A stretch of 64,000 bases of DNA. Origin: Roseiarcus fermentans (lineage in GTDB: Bacteria > Pseudomonadota > Alphaproteobacteria > Rhizobiales > Beijerinckiaceae). Of this stretch, positions 43,088-50,719 are shown in pieces. The DNA lies in contig NZ_QNRK01000014.1 in the NCBI RefSeq assembly GCF_003315135.1, positions 94,950 to 158,949 of the forward strand. Direction: 5' to 3'. The notes beneath the pieces were generated by a model, which worked only from the letters and a program-made list of their open reading frames with translations, made no database searches and had not been told where the DNA came from. The position numbers were made by a program, and so were the translations under genes. Position 1 is the stretch's first letter, and every line of letters starts with the position of its first letter.

Positions 43088-43406
43088 GCCGACGAAACAC
43101 GATTGGAGCCGCTTCGACGCCATGACCGAGGCCGAGCGCCATGCCGCCGCGCTCGCCGACCCCGACGCGCAGCCTCTGACGCCGGAGCGGTTGGCGCGCA
43201 TGAAGCGCACCCCACAGGTCAGGATCATTCGCCGTGCGCTTGGTCTCTCGCAGGAGGATTTCGCGGCGCGCTTTCAGATCCCGCTCGGCACCTTGCGGGA
43301 CTGGGAACAGGGACGCAAAGACCCCGACGCCGCTGCCCGCGCCTACCTTGTCGTGATCGGGCGCAATCCCGTCGCCGTGAGCGAAGCCCTTCACCCCGCG
43401 CGATGA
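43053..43406 (+). CDS. NadS/XRE-like helix-turn-helix antitoxin paired with BrnT
   Basis: 117 residues. C-terminal helix-turn-helix: VRIIRRALGLSQEDFAARFQ, IPLGTLRDWEQGRKDPDAAA, then AYLVVIGRNPVAV, as in NadS-type antitoxins. The N-terminus (HDWSRFDAMTEAERHAAALA) resembles antitoxin tails that grip BrnT. BrnT is more often paired with a ribbon-helix-helix BrnA, so this is the HTH-type pairing. AGGAG precedes the start. Confidence 0.78.
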   Translation: MNDDNTMKTTTEPTKHDWSRFDAMTEAERHAAALADPDAQPLTPERLARMKRTPQVRIIRRALGLSQEDFAARFQIPLGTLRDWEQGRKDPDAAARAYLVVIGRNPVAVSEALHPAR

Positions 43407-43421
43407 CCGACCGATATCGAC

Positions 43422-43589
43422 ATGAAAAATCATGACCCGCATGGAGATTGGCGAACGCCGACCGCTCTCAAGGCGGACATCGACAAAGGGCTTGCCGACG
43501 TCGCCGCTGGCCGCGTCAAGGACTTCGACGCCGCCAGCGTCATGGAACGAGGGAGGAAGCTGTTAGCCGCCCGCTCCTCCTCCGTCTAA
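43422..43589 (+). CDS. parD: ParD-family antitoxin
   Basis: 55 residues: WRTPTALKADIDKGLADVAA then GRVKDFDAASVMERGRKLLA, the ParD1/4-type antitoxin pattern. Follows the HTH gene by 15 bases and overlaps the parE remnant. Confidence 0.72.
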   Translation: MKNHDPHGDWRTPTALKADIDKGLADVAAGRVKDFDAASVMERGRKLLAARSSSV

Positions 43590-43800
43590 CCGACGCGGCG
43601 GAAGCCGACCTTGCCGAAATCTGGGCTTACGTCGCCTCCGAAGCGCCGGAGGCGACCGCCATCACAATCCAAGTGGCTGCGCACCGCCTCCCCGCCGTCT
43701 TCGGCGGACGCCCGCTCCCTGCCGGCGGACAGCGGGGGCGAATCCAAATCGGCGAGAGGGGACGCCTCTTTCCGCGAGAGCGTCCGGAAGGCGCCCCTCG
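43562..43800 (+). pseudogene. decayed ParE toxin
   Basis: The frame starting SRPLLLRLTDAAEADLAEIW then AYVASEAPEATA is the ParE N-terminus. It overlaps parD as expected, with GGGAGGAAG ahead, but the first codon is GTT where GTG would fit, and the C-terminal strands (RPLPAGGQRGRIQIGERGRL) fade into unrelated sequence without the usual tail. It is open in frame into the methyltransferase gene downstream. Probably inactive. Confidence 0.6.
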
Positions 43801-43879
43801 GGGCGCGCGTCCGGGCCGGTCCTTGCTCCCGTTCGACGCCGACGCTACATCCCCGGGGCGCAACGGCGGAGCGGGCGGC

Positions 43880-44584
43880 ATGAGCGAGCGGACGGACCTC
43901 GGCGAGCGGAGCGACGCCGCGGCGCTGACGGCGGCGACGGCGATCGCCGGACTTGCGCTCATCGACGTCGGCTGCGGGGCGGGCGCGAACGCACGCGCGC
44001 TCGCCGAGGCGGGGGCGACCGTGCTCGGGGTCGAGCCGGACCCGATCCAGGCGGCGAAGAACCGTGACGCCGCCCCGACCGCCGGCGTGACCTTCGTCGA
44101 GGCGCGCGCCGAGGGTCTCCCCGTCGCCTCCGCCTCGATCGACGGGGTGGTGTTCTTCCGTTCGCTGCATCACGTGCCGGTCGAGGCGATGGACGCGGCG
44201 CTGGCGGAGGCCGCGCGGGCGCTGAAGCCGACAGGCTTCCTGTGCGTGATCGAGCCGGGGATGACCGGCAACCACTTCCCGGTCATGCGGCCGTTCCACG
44301 ACGAGACGCGGGTCCGGACCGCCGCGCAGGCGGCGCTCGACCGGATGGGGTCGCGCCTCTTTCGCGAACGCCGTTCGTTCGCCTTCCTGCAACGGCCGCG
44401 CTACCCCGGGTTCGATGCGCTCGTCGCCCGCGCGCTCGGCCAGACGTTCAACGCCATCGTCCGCGAGCGGGTCGAGACCGACGAGGTTCGCGGGCTGTTC
44501 GAGGCCGGGCGGACCGAGGCCGGCGACTACGTCTTCGTGCAGCCGATGCTGCTCGACCTGTTTTGCCGGCCTGTCGCCGCCTGA
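43880..44584 (+). CDS. class I SAM-dependent methyltransferase
   Basis: 234 residues. SAM-binding motif I is ALIDVGCGAGANARALAEAG, then VLGVEPDPIQ, EARAEGLPVASASIDGVVFF and LHHVPVEAMDAALAEAARAL. Substrate unknown. Start at ATG 43880; a longer frame joins it to the parE remnant. A terminator follows. Confidence 0.83.
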   Translation: MSERTDLGERSDAAALTAATAIAGLALIDVGCGAGANARALAEAGATVLGVEPDPIQAAKNRDAAPTAGVTFVEARAEGLPVASASIDGVVFFRSLHHVPVEAMDAALAEAARALKPTGFLCVIEPGMTGNHFPVMRPFHDETRVRTAAQAALDRMGSRLFRERRSFAFLQRPRYPGFDALVARALGQTFNAIVRERVETDEVRGLFEAGRTEAGDYVFVQPMLLDLFCRPVAA

Positions 44585-44586
44585 CG

Positions 44587-44611
44587 GGGCCGCCATGTTC
44601 GCGGCCCTTTT
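44587..44611 (+). terminator. Rho-independent terminator after the methyltransferase gene
   Basis: GGGCCGC-CATGTTC-GCGGCCC followed by TTTT, directly after the stop codon. The stem starts three bases after the TGA. Confidence 0.75.
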
Positions 44612-44695
44612 GACCTACACAAACATCCATCACACAATAGGGGGGCGTCTCTCGACCATACGCCCTTGTCTCCGACGGAGAATACGAGCCACACC

Positions 44696-45541
44696 ATGAC
44701 CCTTTCCTCGTCCGCCGTCGCGCCCGATCTCGACGCCGTCATCGCCGCCCATGCGGCGCTCCGATCGCGCAAGCCGCTCGTCCAGGCGCTGACCAACGCC
44801 GTCTCGACCAACTTCGTCGCCAACGCGCTGCTCGCCGCAGGGGCCGCGCCCGCGATGGTCGACAACCCCGAGGAGGCGGCGCTGTTCGCAGGCATCGCCG
44901 ACGCGGTGCTGATCAATCTCGGCACGCCGACCGCGGCGCAGGTCGAATCGATGCGGCTCGCCGCCGCCGCGGCGCAAAAGGCGGGAAAACCCTGGGTGCT
45001 CGACCCGATCGCCGCCGGCGCCCTGCCATGGCGCGGCGCGGTCGCCGCCGAGCTGCTGCAGTTCAAGCCGGCGATCGTGCGCGGCAACGCCTCCGAGATC
45101 ATCGGCCTCGCCGGACTCGGGGGCGGCGGCCGCGGCGTCGATTCGTCGGCCGATCCGGCGGCGGCGGTTCCGGCCGCGGTCGACCTCCTCGCCCACGCCG
45201 CCGCGGTCTCGGCCTCGGGGCCGGTCGATCACGTGGTCGGCCGGGTCGACGGCCGGCCGACGCTGGTCAAGGTCGGCGGCGGCAGCGTCTGGCTCACCCG
45301 GGTCACGGCGACGGGCTGCGCCCTCGGCGCGCTGGCTGCGGCCTACGCTTCGGTCGCGCCGGACGCGCTGACCGGCCTCGTGGCGGCGCATGTTCATTTC
45401 GCGGCGGCGGCCGAGATCGCGGCGGAGAACGCGCGCGGTCCGGGCAGCTTCGCCGCCGCGTTCCTCGACGCGCTCGACGCGGTCGACGAGGGCGCGCTGC
45501 GGCGCCTGGCGAAGATCGAGCCGGCCGTCGCGGCCGGCTGA
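44696..45541 (+). CDS. thiM: hydroxyethylthiazole kinase ThiM
   Basis: 281 residues. Phosphorylates the thiazole alcohol THZ for thiamine salvage. Motifs: PLVQALTNAVSTNFVANALL, AAPAMVDNPEEAALF, NLGTPTAAQVESM, WVLDPIAAGALPWR, IVRGNASEIIGLAG and the anion-hole VTATGCALGALAAA. No other thiamine gene is adjacent. The 84-base leader after the terminator contains a GGGCGT...ACGCCC hairpin but no recognisable TPP riboswitch core. Confidence 0.9.
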   Translation: MTLSSSAVAPDLDAVIAAHAALRSRKPLVQALTNAVSTNFVANALLAAGAAPAMVDNPEEAALFAGIADAVLINLGTPTAAQVESMRLAAAAAQKAGKPWVLDPIAAGALPWRGAVAAELLQFKPAIVRGNASEIIGLAGLGGGGRGVDSSADPAAAVPAAVDLLAHAAAVSASGPVDHVVGRVDGRPTLVKVGGGSVWLTRVTATGCALGALAAAYASVAPDALTGLVAAHVHFAAAAEIAAENARGPGSFAAAFLDALDAVDEGALRRLAKIEPAVAAG

Positions 45542-45542
45542 T

Positions 45543-46361
45543 CTACCCGCGGCAGGCCAAAAGTTCGGCCGGGTCGTGCGACGAGATGAGCCTCACCTCG
45601 TCGCCGTGGCGCTCGGCCAGTTCGCGCAGCCGCTGCTGGTTGGCGACTCGGGCCGGCTTGTCGACATTGACCAGCGACTCGAACGCCCGGATCCCGATCG
45701 GGGCCGCGCCGCCGCCGGCCGCGACCTCGGCGTGATGGAAATAGGCGTCGCCGCAGTGCAGCAGCCATCCCGACGCCGTGCGCACCGCCACGCCGCAATG
45801 GCCGCGCGAGTGGCCGGGCAGGGGGACGAGCAGCACGTCGTCCTGCGTCCCGGGCATCGCCCGCACGGCCTTGAAGCCGAACCAGTCGTCGCCGCCGGCC
45901 TCGACCGGCGCCCAATTCGCGACAGAATCGAGCTGGGCGGGACGATAGCGCAGGCGCTCGCGCCACATCGGCGCCCTGGCCGCGCGCAGTTCGTCGGCAT
46001 AGACGTGGACGGTCGCGGCCGGAAAATCGGCGAAGCCCCCGGCGTGGTCGAGGTCGAGGTGGGTCGGCACGATGTGGCGCACGTCGTCGATGCGGAAGCC
46101 GAGGTCGGCGACCTGGCGCAGCGCGGTCTCGGCCACCTCGAGCCGCGGCCTGACCAGCGTCGTGAACAGGCCCCCGAGCCGCTTCGGATCGGCGACGTCC
46201 TCGACGCCGAGCCCGCTGTCGACCAGAATGAACCCGTCCTCGCCCTCGATCAGCAGGCAGTGGCAGCACATCGGCGCAACCGCCCAAGGTCCCCCCGCGC
46301 CCCCGAACAGCCGGCCGCCGCGCGGACACAGGGACCCGCAGTTGAGATGGTGAATCTTCAT
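45543..46361 (-). CDS. metallo-beta-lactamase fold hydrolase (lactonase-like)
   Basis: 272 residues. Zinc motif THLDLDHAGG (HxDxDH, a form common in AHL lactonases), VPLPGHSRGHCGVAV, LLHCGDAYFH and a final SSHDPAELL. Similar to quorum-quenching AHL lactonases and related esterases, but substrate not proven. Converges with thiM, one base apart. Confidence 0.82.
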   Translation of the reverse strand: MKIHHLNCGSLCPRGGRLFGGAGGPWAVAPMCCHCLLIEGEDGFILVDSGLGVEDVADPKRLGGLFTTLVRPRLEVAETALRQVADLGFRIDDVRHIVPTHLDLDHAGGFADFPAATVHVYADELRAARAPMWRERLRYRPAQLDSVANWAPVEAGGDDWFGFKAVRAMPGTQDDVLLVPLPGHSRGHCGVAVRTASGWLLHCGDAYFHHAEVAAGGGAAPIGIRAFESLVNVDKPARVANQQRLRELAERHGDEVRLISSHDPAELLACRG

Positions 46362-46543
46362 TCAGCGTTCTTTAGCATAAGCGGCCGCCCGGGCCAGCGC
46401 CCGGGACCCTGACCTTTCGTCAGCCGTGAGGCGCGCGCCCGGCCGCCGGTCGCGACCGACGAAAACCCGACCGGCGGAGTGGACGGCGAAGACCGGGCGG
46501 AATCCGCTACACTGGTTCGGCGCGAATCAGGGGCGGCGGGCGG

Positions 46544-47182
46544 ATGGGCATGGAGGGCGGCTTCGGGTCGCGACGCGGGAAGACGCGGGCGGCCCCTTCT
46601 TGTCCGGCCGGAGATTTCGTCGCGATCGACTTCGAGACGGCCAACGCCGGCGCCGACAGCGCCTGCGCGGTCGGCCTCGTCAAGGTCTCGGGCGGGCGGA
46701 TCGTCGACACCGCGGTCCACCTCATCCGTCCGCCGACGCGGCAGTTCCAATTCACCTTCATTCACGGCCTCGCCTGGCGGGACGTGGCCGAGTGCGACGA
46801 TTTCGGCGCCCTGTGGCCGACGATCTCCGGCTTCCTCGCCGGCGCCACCTTCCTCGCCGCCCACAACGCGCCGTTCGACCGCAGGGTTCTGAACGCCTGC
46901 TGCGCGACCTACGGGCTCACCGCGCCGACGCTGCCGTTCCATTGCACGGTGCGGCTGGCGCGGCAGACCTGGTCGATCCGCCCGACGAAACTCTCCGACG
47001 TGTGCCGCGCGCTGGGCATCGCCCTCGATCACCACGAAGCGCTGTCGGACGCGCGCGCCTGCGCCGCGATCGTGCTGGCGGCGCGGACGACATCGATCGC
47101 GGCGACGCGACCGGAAGAGCCCTCGGCGCCGCCGGACGCCGCGTCGATCGGGCTGCGGCCGGCTGGCGGGATGCCGGCCTGA
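46544..47182 (+). CDS. DnaQ-like 3'-5' exonuclease
   Basis: 212 residues with a DEDDh exonuclease core: VAIDFETANAGADSACAVGL (DxE), FTFIHGLAWRDVAECDDF, FLAAHNAPFDRRVLNACC (third Asp) and HHEALSDARACAAIVL (His and last Asp). Of the stand-alone exonuclease type related to the pol III epsilon subunit. Short basic N-terminal and Pro/Ala-rich C-terminal extensions. Confidence 0.87.
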   Translation: MGMEGGFGSRRGKTRAAPSCPAGDFVAIDFETANAGADSACAVGLVKVSGGRIVDTAVHLIRPPTRQFQFTFIHGLAWRDVAECDDFGALWPTISGFLAGATFLAAHNAPFDRRVLNACCATYGLTAPTLPFHCTVRLARQTWSIRPTKLSDVCRALGIALDHHEALSDARACAAIVLAARTTSIAATRPEEPSAPPDAASIGLRPAGGMPA

Positions 47183-47279
47183 CCCTTCGAAAGAATGCGA
47201 GCCGTCGATGTCGGCCGAGGAAGCCGGGCGCCTTCGGCGCCGAGTTCAGGAGCGCGCGGTCGGAGCGTTCCGGGGGCGA

Positions 47280-47392
47280 ATCCGCGCGCGAAGCTGCGTG
47301 TCCAGGCCGGCGAACCGGCCGAAATGGGGGCCGGCGTCCGCCCGGGTCGGGCTCACCGCCGGAACCCCGAGGCGACGTCCGAATCCGCCGGG
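47280..47392 (-). pseudogene. fragment of an NAD-dependent epimerase paralogue
   Basis: Minus strand gives GRRLGVPAVSPTRADAGPHF then GRFAGLD, closely matching the [20 protein letters not shown] segment of the intact gene at 51664-52554. At the DNA level GTGTCCAGGC-GGCGAAC and CCGAGGCGACGTCCGA are shared. Neither end of the gene is present. Confidence 0.75.
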
Positions 47393-47486
47393 GCCGCGTT
47401 GAGCGGTCCTCTTGCATACGGCGTTTGGATTCCGTCGCATGACCCTGTTAGCGTGCCCTATTCACCGGAATCGGAAGGGCGGTCGA

Positions 47487-48200
47487 ATGTGCGAAGTTTG
47501 CAAGCGACAAATGCTGGGAAGGCGTGGCTTTCTCATGGGGGCCGGGGCGCTGGCGGGCGCCGTGCTCGCAGCGGCGGCGCCGGCCGCCCTTGCGGCGGAG
47601 GGGGCGCCGACCTCGCTGTCGTCGGACGACGCGCTGGCCCAGCTCAAGGCGGGCAACGCGCGCTATGTCAGTCACCCCGACATCTGCGCGCTGGACATTG
47701 CCCAGCAGCGGGAGAGCGTCGCGGCGCATCAGGCGCCCTGGGCGACGATCATCGCTTGCGCAGACAGCCGGGTTCCGCCTGAACTGATCTTCGGCGGCCA
47801 CGGCGTCGGCGAGTTGTTCGTCGCCCGCAACGCCGGCAATCTGGTCGACACCGCGACGCTGGGCACGGTCGAATACGGCGCGGCCGTCCTCGGCTCGCCG
47901 CTGATCGTGGTGCTGGCGCATACCGCGTGCGGCGCGGTCAAGGCCGCCTGCGACGTCGTGGCCAAGAACGCGACCTATCCCGGCGCGATCGGAACCATGA
48001 TCGAGCCGATCCTGCCGGCCGCGCTCGCCGCGCGCGGCGCCGACGACTATGTCAACGCCACCGCCAAGCTGAGCGCCCAACGAACGGCCGCCCGACTCCC
48101 CGCGTCCAGCACGCTGATCTCGGGACTGGTCAACGACGGCAAGCTCAAGATCGTCGCCGCGATCTACGATTTGAAAAGCGGCGTTGTGACCTATCTTTAG
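47487..48200 (+). CDS. exported beta-carbonic anhydrase with Tat signal
   Basis: 237 residues. Interconverts CO2 and bicarbonate. N-terminal GRRGFLMGAGALAGAVLAAA is a twin-arginine signal (R12 R13), so it is exported folded. Zinc ligands C91 (IIACADSRVPP), H145 and C148 (LAHTACGAV), with D93/R95 dyad. Pieces of its 5' end recur at 48927 and 49529. The ATG at 47487 follows GGAAGGGCGG. Confidence 0.85.
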   Translation: MCEVCKRQMLGRRGFLMGAGALAGAVLAAAAPAALAAEGAPTSLSSDDALAQLKAGNARYVSHPDICALDIAQQRESVAAHQAPWATIIACADSRVPPELIFGGHGVGELFVARNAGNLVDTATLGTVEYGAAVLGSPLIVVLAHTACGAVKAACDVVAKNATYPGAIGTMIEPILPAALAARGADDYVNATAKLSAQRTAARLPASSTLISGLVNDGKLKIVAAIYDLKSGVVTYL

Positions 48201-48234
48201 CTGAAATCCCAGCAAGTCGGGGAAGGGGCTTCGC

Positions 48235-48345
48235 GCTCACCCGCCGAAAGAGTGCGGTTGGTCCAGGTCTGCGATCAGGCCGGGCTGGGTTGGACTCCAG
48301 CCCAGCCATTCCCGGGTCAACGCGCTCGATGATGGGATGCAAGCG
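48235..48345 (-). pseudogene. 3' end fragment of an NAD-dependent epimerase
   Basis: About 105 bases nearly identical to the 3' end of the epimerase gene at 49789 (CTCACCCGCCGAAA, CATTCCCGGGTCAACGCGCT). It has the same position and direction relative to the carbonic anhydrase as the intact gene has to the second carbonic anhydrase fragment. Confidence 0.75.
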
Positions 48346-48405
48346 AGGCGGCGCGGGTCAATTCGTCCGACAACCAAGTGCTTATTCCCAGCTCTCAAGA
48401 ATTGG

Positions 48406-48543
48406 GAATTGAATGCTTGGTATGCGACAAAGGACCACGAGTTTGGAGGCCTATCTTCTAGAGACTATCTCATAGGTAAAACGTGAGAAGAACGCCAGCG
48501 CGTGGGATTGATGGAGCCTCGCCAGATTGGTGTGCTGGAATGA
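48406..48543 (+). pseudogene. copy 1 of the short module upstream of DUF2019, with a nonsense codon
   Basis: Encodes ELNAWYATKDHEFGG, LSSRDYLIGKT, then TGA, then EERQRVGLMEPRQIGVLE. Copy 2 (48914-49141) reads TGG where this has TGA. Its final stop overlaps the DUF2019 start (ATGA). Inactivated or truncated relative to copy 2. Confidence 0.65.
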
Positions 48544-48911
48544 AAAATTTCGCGAAATATACAGTTCCGGAGTTGCTTGATCAGTTTCGGAACGCGTGTC
48601 TAGCGCAGTATGACACGTATCTGACTGATGATGTGAGCAAACGGAACAAGTTGTTCGATTTTTTACTCGCCGTGACGCGCGAACTCAAGAGCCGCGGCGT
48701 CGAGGAGCGACGGGCGCTGCTGACTTTGTTCGCCGACAAGAACCCTCAGGTCCGGTTTCAAGCCGCGAGTTTCGTCTATGCCGTTGCGCCGGTCGAGGCG
48801 AAGGCTTGCCTGGAGGCGATCGCCGCCGCCGGTTTGCCTGATCAATCCTTGTCCGCTGGGATGACCTTGAGTGGGCTGGAAGAAGACCCAAACTGCCTGG
48901 ACTGGATTTAG
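48540..48911 (+). CDS. DUF2019 protein, copy 1
   Basis: 123 residues: an all-helical HEAT-like protein (LLDQFRNACLAQYDTYLTDD, VTRELKSRGVEERRALLTLF, ADKNPQVRFQAASFVYAVAP) that fits DUF2019. Such small helical-repeat proteins are often found next to toxin genes. It differs from copy 2 at about ten positions and lies in the same tandem duplication (period about 596 bases). Less GC-rich than the region around it. Confidence 0.72.
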   Translation: MKNFAKYTVPELLDQFRNACLAQYDTYLTDDVSKRNKLFDFLLAVTRELKSRGVEERRALLTLFADKNPQVRFQAASFVYAVAPVEAKACLEAIAAAGLPDQSLSAGMTLSGLEEDPNCLDWI

Positions 48912-48913
48912 CG

Positions 48914-49141
48914 GTGAGTCGTAGTCATGCAAGCGGGAAACCTGGGAAGGCGCGACTTTCTCATGGGACGAAGCCCTGCAAGACGCGGCGCTCGGTCCGT
49001 AGTGAATTGAATGCTTGGTATGCGACAGAGGACTACGAGTTCGGAGGCCTCTCTCCTAGAGACTATCTCCTGGGTAAAACATGGGAAGAACGCCAGCGCG
49101 CGGGATTGATGGGGCTTCACCAGATTGGTGTACTGGAATGA
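48914..49141 (+). CDS. copy 2 of the short module upstream of DUF2019
   Basis: 75 residues from GTG at 48914. The N-terminal third is translated carbonic anhydrase debris; the conserved part is LNAWYATEDYEFGGLSPRDY then LLGKTWEERQRAGLMGLHQI ending GVLE. Not recognised with certainty; it looks like the tail of a larger protein. Its stop overlaps the DUF2019 start, so the two are coupled. Confidence 0.5.
   Translation: MSRSHASGKPGKARLSHGTKPCKTRRSVRSELNAWYATEDYEFGGLSPRDYLLGKTWEERQRAGLMGLHQIGVLE
48927..48966 (+). pseudogene. short 5' fragment of the carbonic anhydrase gene
   Basis: About 40 bases (GCAAGCGGGAAACCTGGGAA, GGCGCGACTTTCTCATGGG) match 47500-47540 around the Tat motif. Lies between the two DUF2019 cassettes. 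Confidence 0.65.
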
Positions 49142-49509
49142 AGAATTTTGCGAAATATCCAGTTCCGGAGTTGCTTGATCAGTTTCGGAACGCGTGCCTC
49201 GCGCAGTATGACACGTATCTGACTGATGATGTGAGCAAGCGTAACAAGTTGTTTGATTTTTTACTCGCCGTGACGCGCGAGCTCAAGCGCCGCGGCGTCG
49301 AGGAGCGACGGGCGCTGCTGGCTTTGTTCGCCGACAAAAACCCTCAGGTCCGACTGCAAGCGGCAAAAAGCGTCTATTCTGTCGCACCAATAGAGGCGAA
49401 GGCTTGCCTTGAGGCGATCGCCGCCGCCGGTTTGCCTGATCAATCCTTGTCCGCTGGGATGACCTTGAGCAGGTTGGAAGAGGTCCCAAGCTGCCTGGAC
49501 TGGATTTAG
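49138..49509 (+). CDS. DUF2019 protein, copy 2
   Basis: 123 residues, about 90 % identical to copy 1 by eye; differences cluster in VRLQAAKSVYSVAPIEAK. Same helical repeat fold and same ATGA coupling to the module upstream. Possibly an immunity-type or adaptor protein; function unknown. Confidence 0.72.
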   Translation: MKNFAKYPVPELLDQFRNACLAQYDTYLTDDVSKRNKLFDFLLAVTRELKRRGVEERRALLALFADKNPQVRLQAAKSVYSVAPIEAKACLEAIAAAGLPDQSLSAGMTLSRLEEVPSCLDWI

Positions 49510-49528
49510 CGGTGGGTTTGCGATCGTC

Positions 49529-49683
49529 ATGCAGCCGGGTAACGCTGGGAAGACGCAGCTTTCTCATGGGGGCCGGGGCGCTGGCGGGCGCCGCGCTCGC
49601 TCGGCGACGCCGGGCCGCCCTGGCGGCGGAGGGCGCGCCGACGTCGCTTTCGTCGGTCGACGCGCTGGCCCATCTTCAGCTCA
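49529..49683 (+). pseudogene. longer 5' fragment of the carbonic anhydrase gene
   Basis: Matches the first 55 codons of the carbonic anhydrase (RRSFLMGAGALAGAALA, EGAPTSLSSVDALAHLQ) and then ends. The zinc site is gone. It lies about 105 bases from the 3' end of the intact epimerase gene, mirroring the carbonic anhydrase/epimerase-fragment pair at 48200/48235. Confidence 0.72.
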
Positions 49684-49788
49684 AATCCGATCCGCCCAGG
49701 CAGAATAGCGCAGGGCGGATCGAGCGGGGCGAGAGACGGAGACCGTCGGCACGCACCCCGCCCAGCAACGCTGGGGACGGCTCCGCGC

Positions 49789-50679
49789 TCACCCGCCGAA
49801 ATAATGCTGGTCCAGGTCTTCGATCAGGCCGGGCCCGGTCGGGCTCCACTCCAACCATTCCCGGGTCAACGCGCTCGATGACGGCGTATCGACGCCGGCG
49901 AACATCGCGAACCAGCCGAAATGCTCGGCCGCCTTCTCGGGCGGGACGCTGACGACCGGCAGGCCGAGGCGCTTGCCGATGACGGCGGCGATCTCCTTGA
50001 AGGGGACGCCCTCCTCGGCGATCGCGTGGTAGCGTTTGCCGGAAACGCCCTTCTCCAGCGCCAGCCGAAAGACGCGCGCCGCGTCGAGCCGGTGCGTCGC
50101 GGGCCACCGGTTGAGCCCCTCGCCGACATAAGCCGCGACGCCTTTCTCACGGGCGATGCCGATGAGAATCGGGACGAAGCCGTGATCGCCCGCGCCGTGC
50201 ACGGTCGGGGGCAGGCGAACCGCCATGCCCTTCACGCCGAGCGTTTCGGTCGCCAGCGCCGCCTCCTCCGAAACGCGGGGAAGAGCGTGGGCGTCGGGAG
50301 TCCGCACCGTCTCCTCCGTCGAGACGCGGCCCGGCGCGAGAAGCGCCACCCCGGAGGCGGCGACCAGCGGCCGTCCGCAGCCGGCGAGCGTGTCGCCCAT
50401 CGCCTCGATGGCGCGTTTGTCGACGGCGCAGCTCTCCGCCATATTCGCGAAGTCGTGGATGAAGGCGCAGTGGATCACGCCGTCGGTTTCGGCCGCGCCG
50501 CGCTGGAGGCTGTCGAGGTCCTCGAGCGCGCCGCGATGGACGTCGGCGCCGGCGGCGGCGATGGTTTCGGCGTTGGCGTCGGAGCGGGCGAGGCCGAGAA
50601 CGGAATGGCCCGCCGCGATCAGGTCCGCGACCACGGCCGAGCCGACCCAGCCGCTGGCGCCGGTGACGAATACACGCAT
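49789..50679 (-). CDS. NAD-dependent epimerase/dehydratase family protein, paralogue 1
   Basis: 296 residues of the extended SDR fold: [47 protein letters not shown]. The YxxxK region is replaced by non-standard sequence, as in atypical extended SDRs. Last of three tandem paralogues plus a classical SDR on this strand, all probably transcribed from the region facing the XRE regulator. Substrate unknown. Confidence 0.85.
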   Translation of the reverse strand: MRVFVTGASGWVGSAVVADLIAAGHSVLGLARSDANAETIAAAGADVHRGALEDLDSLQRGAAETDGVIHCAFIHDFANMAESCAVDKRAIEAMGDTLAGCGRPLVAASGVALLAPGRVSTEETVRTPDAHALPRVSEEAALATETLGVKGMAVRLPPTVHGAGDHGFVPILIGIAREKGVAAYVGEGLNRWPATHRLDAARVFRLALEKGVSGKRYHAIAEEGVPFKEIAAVIGKRLGLPVVSVPPEKAAEHFGWFAMFAGVDTPSSSALTREWLEWSPTGPGLIEDLDQHYFGG

Positions 50680-50719
50680 GAAGGCATCCTTCCTTGTTGG
50701 ATCGGGAGATGGACTGAAG

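Noticed and set aside
44612..44695. TPP riboswitch ahead of thiM
   Set aside because: The leader lacks the conserved CTGAGA and ACCTGA-type cores; only a simple GGGCGT/ACGCCC hairpin is visible.
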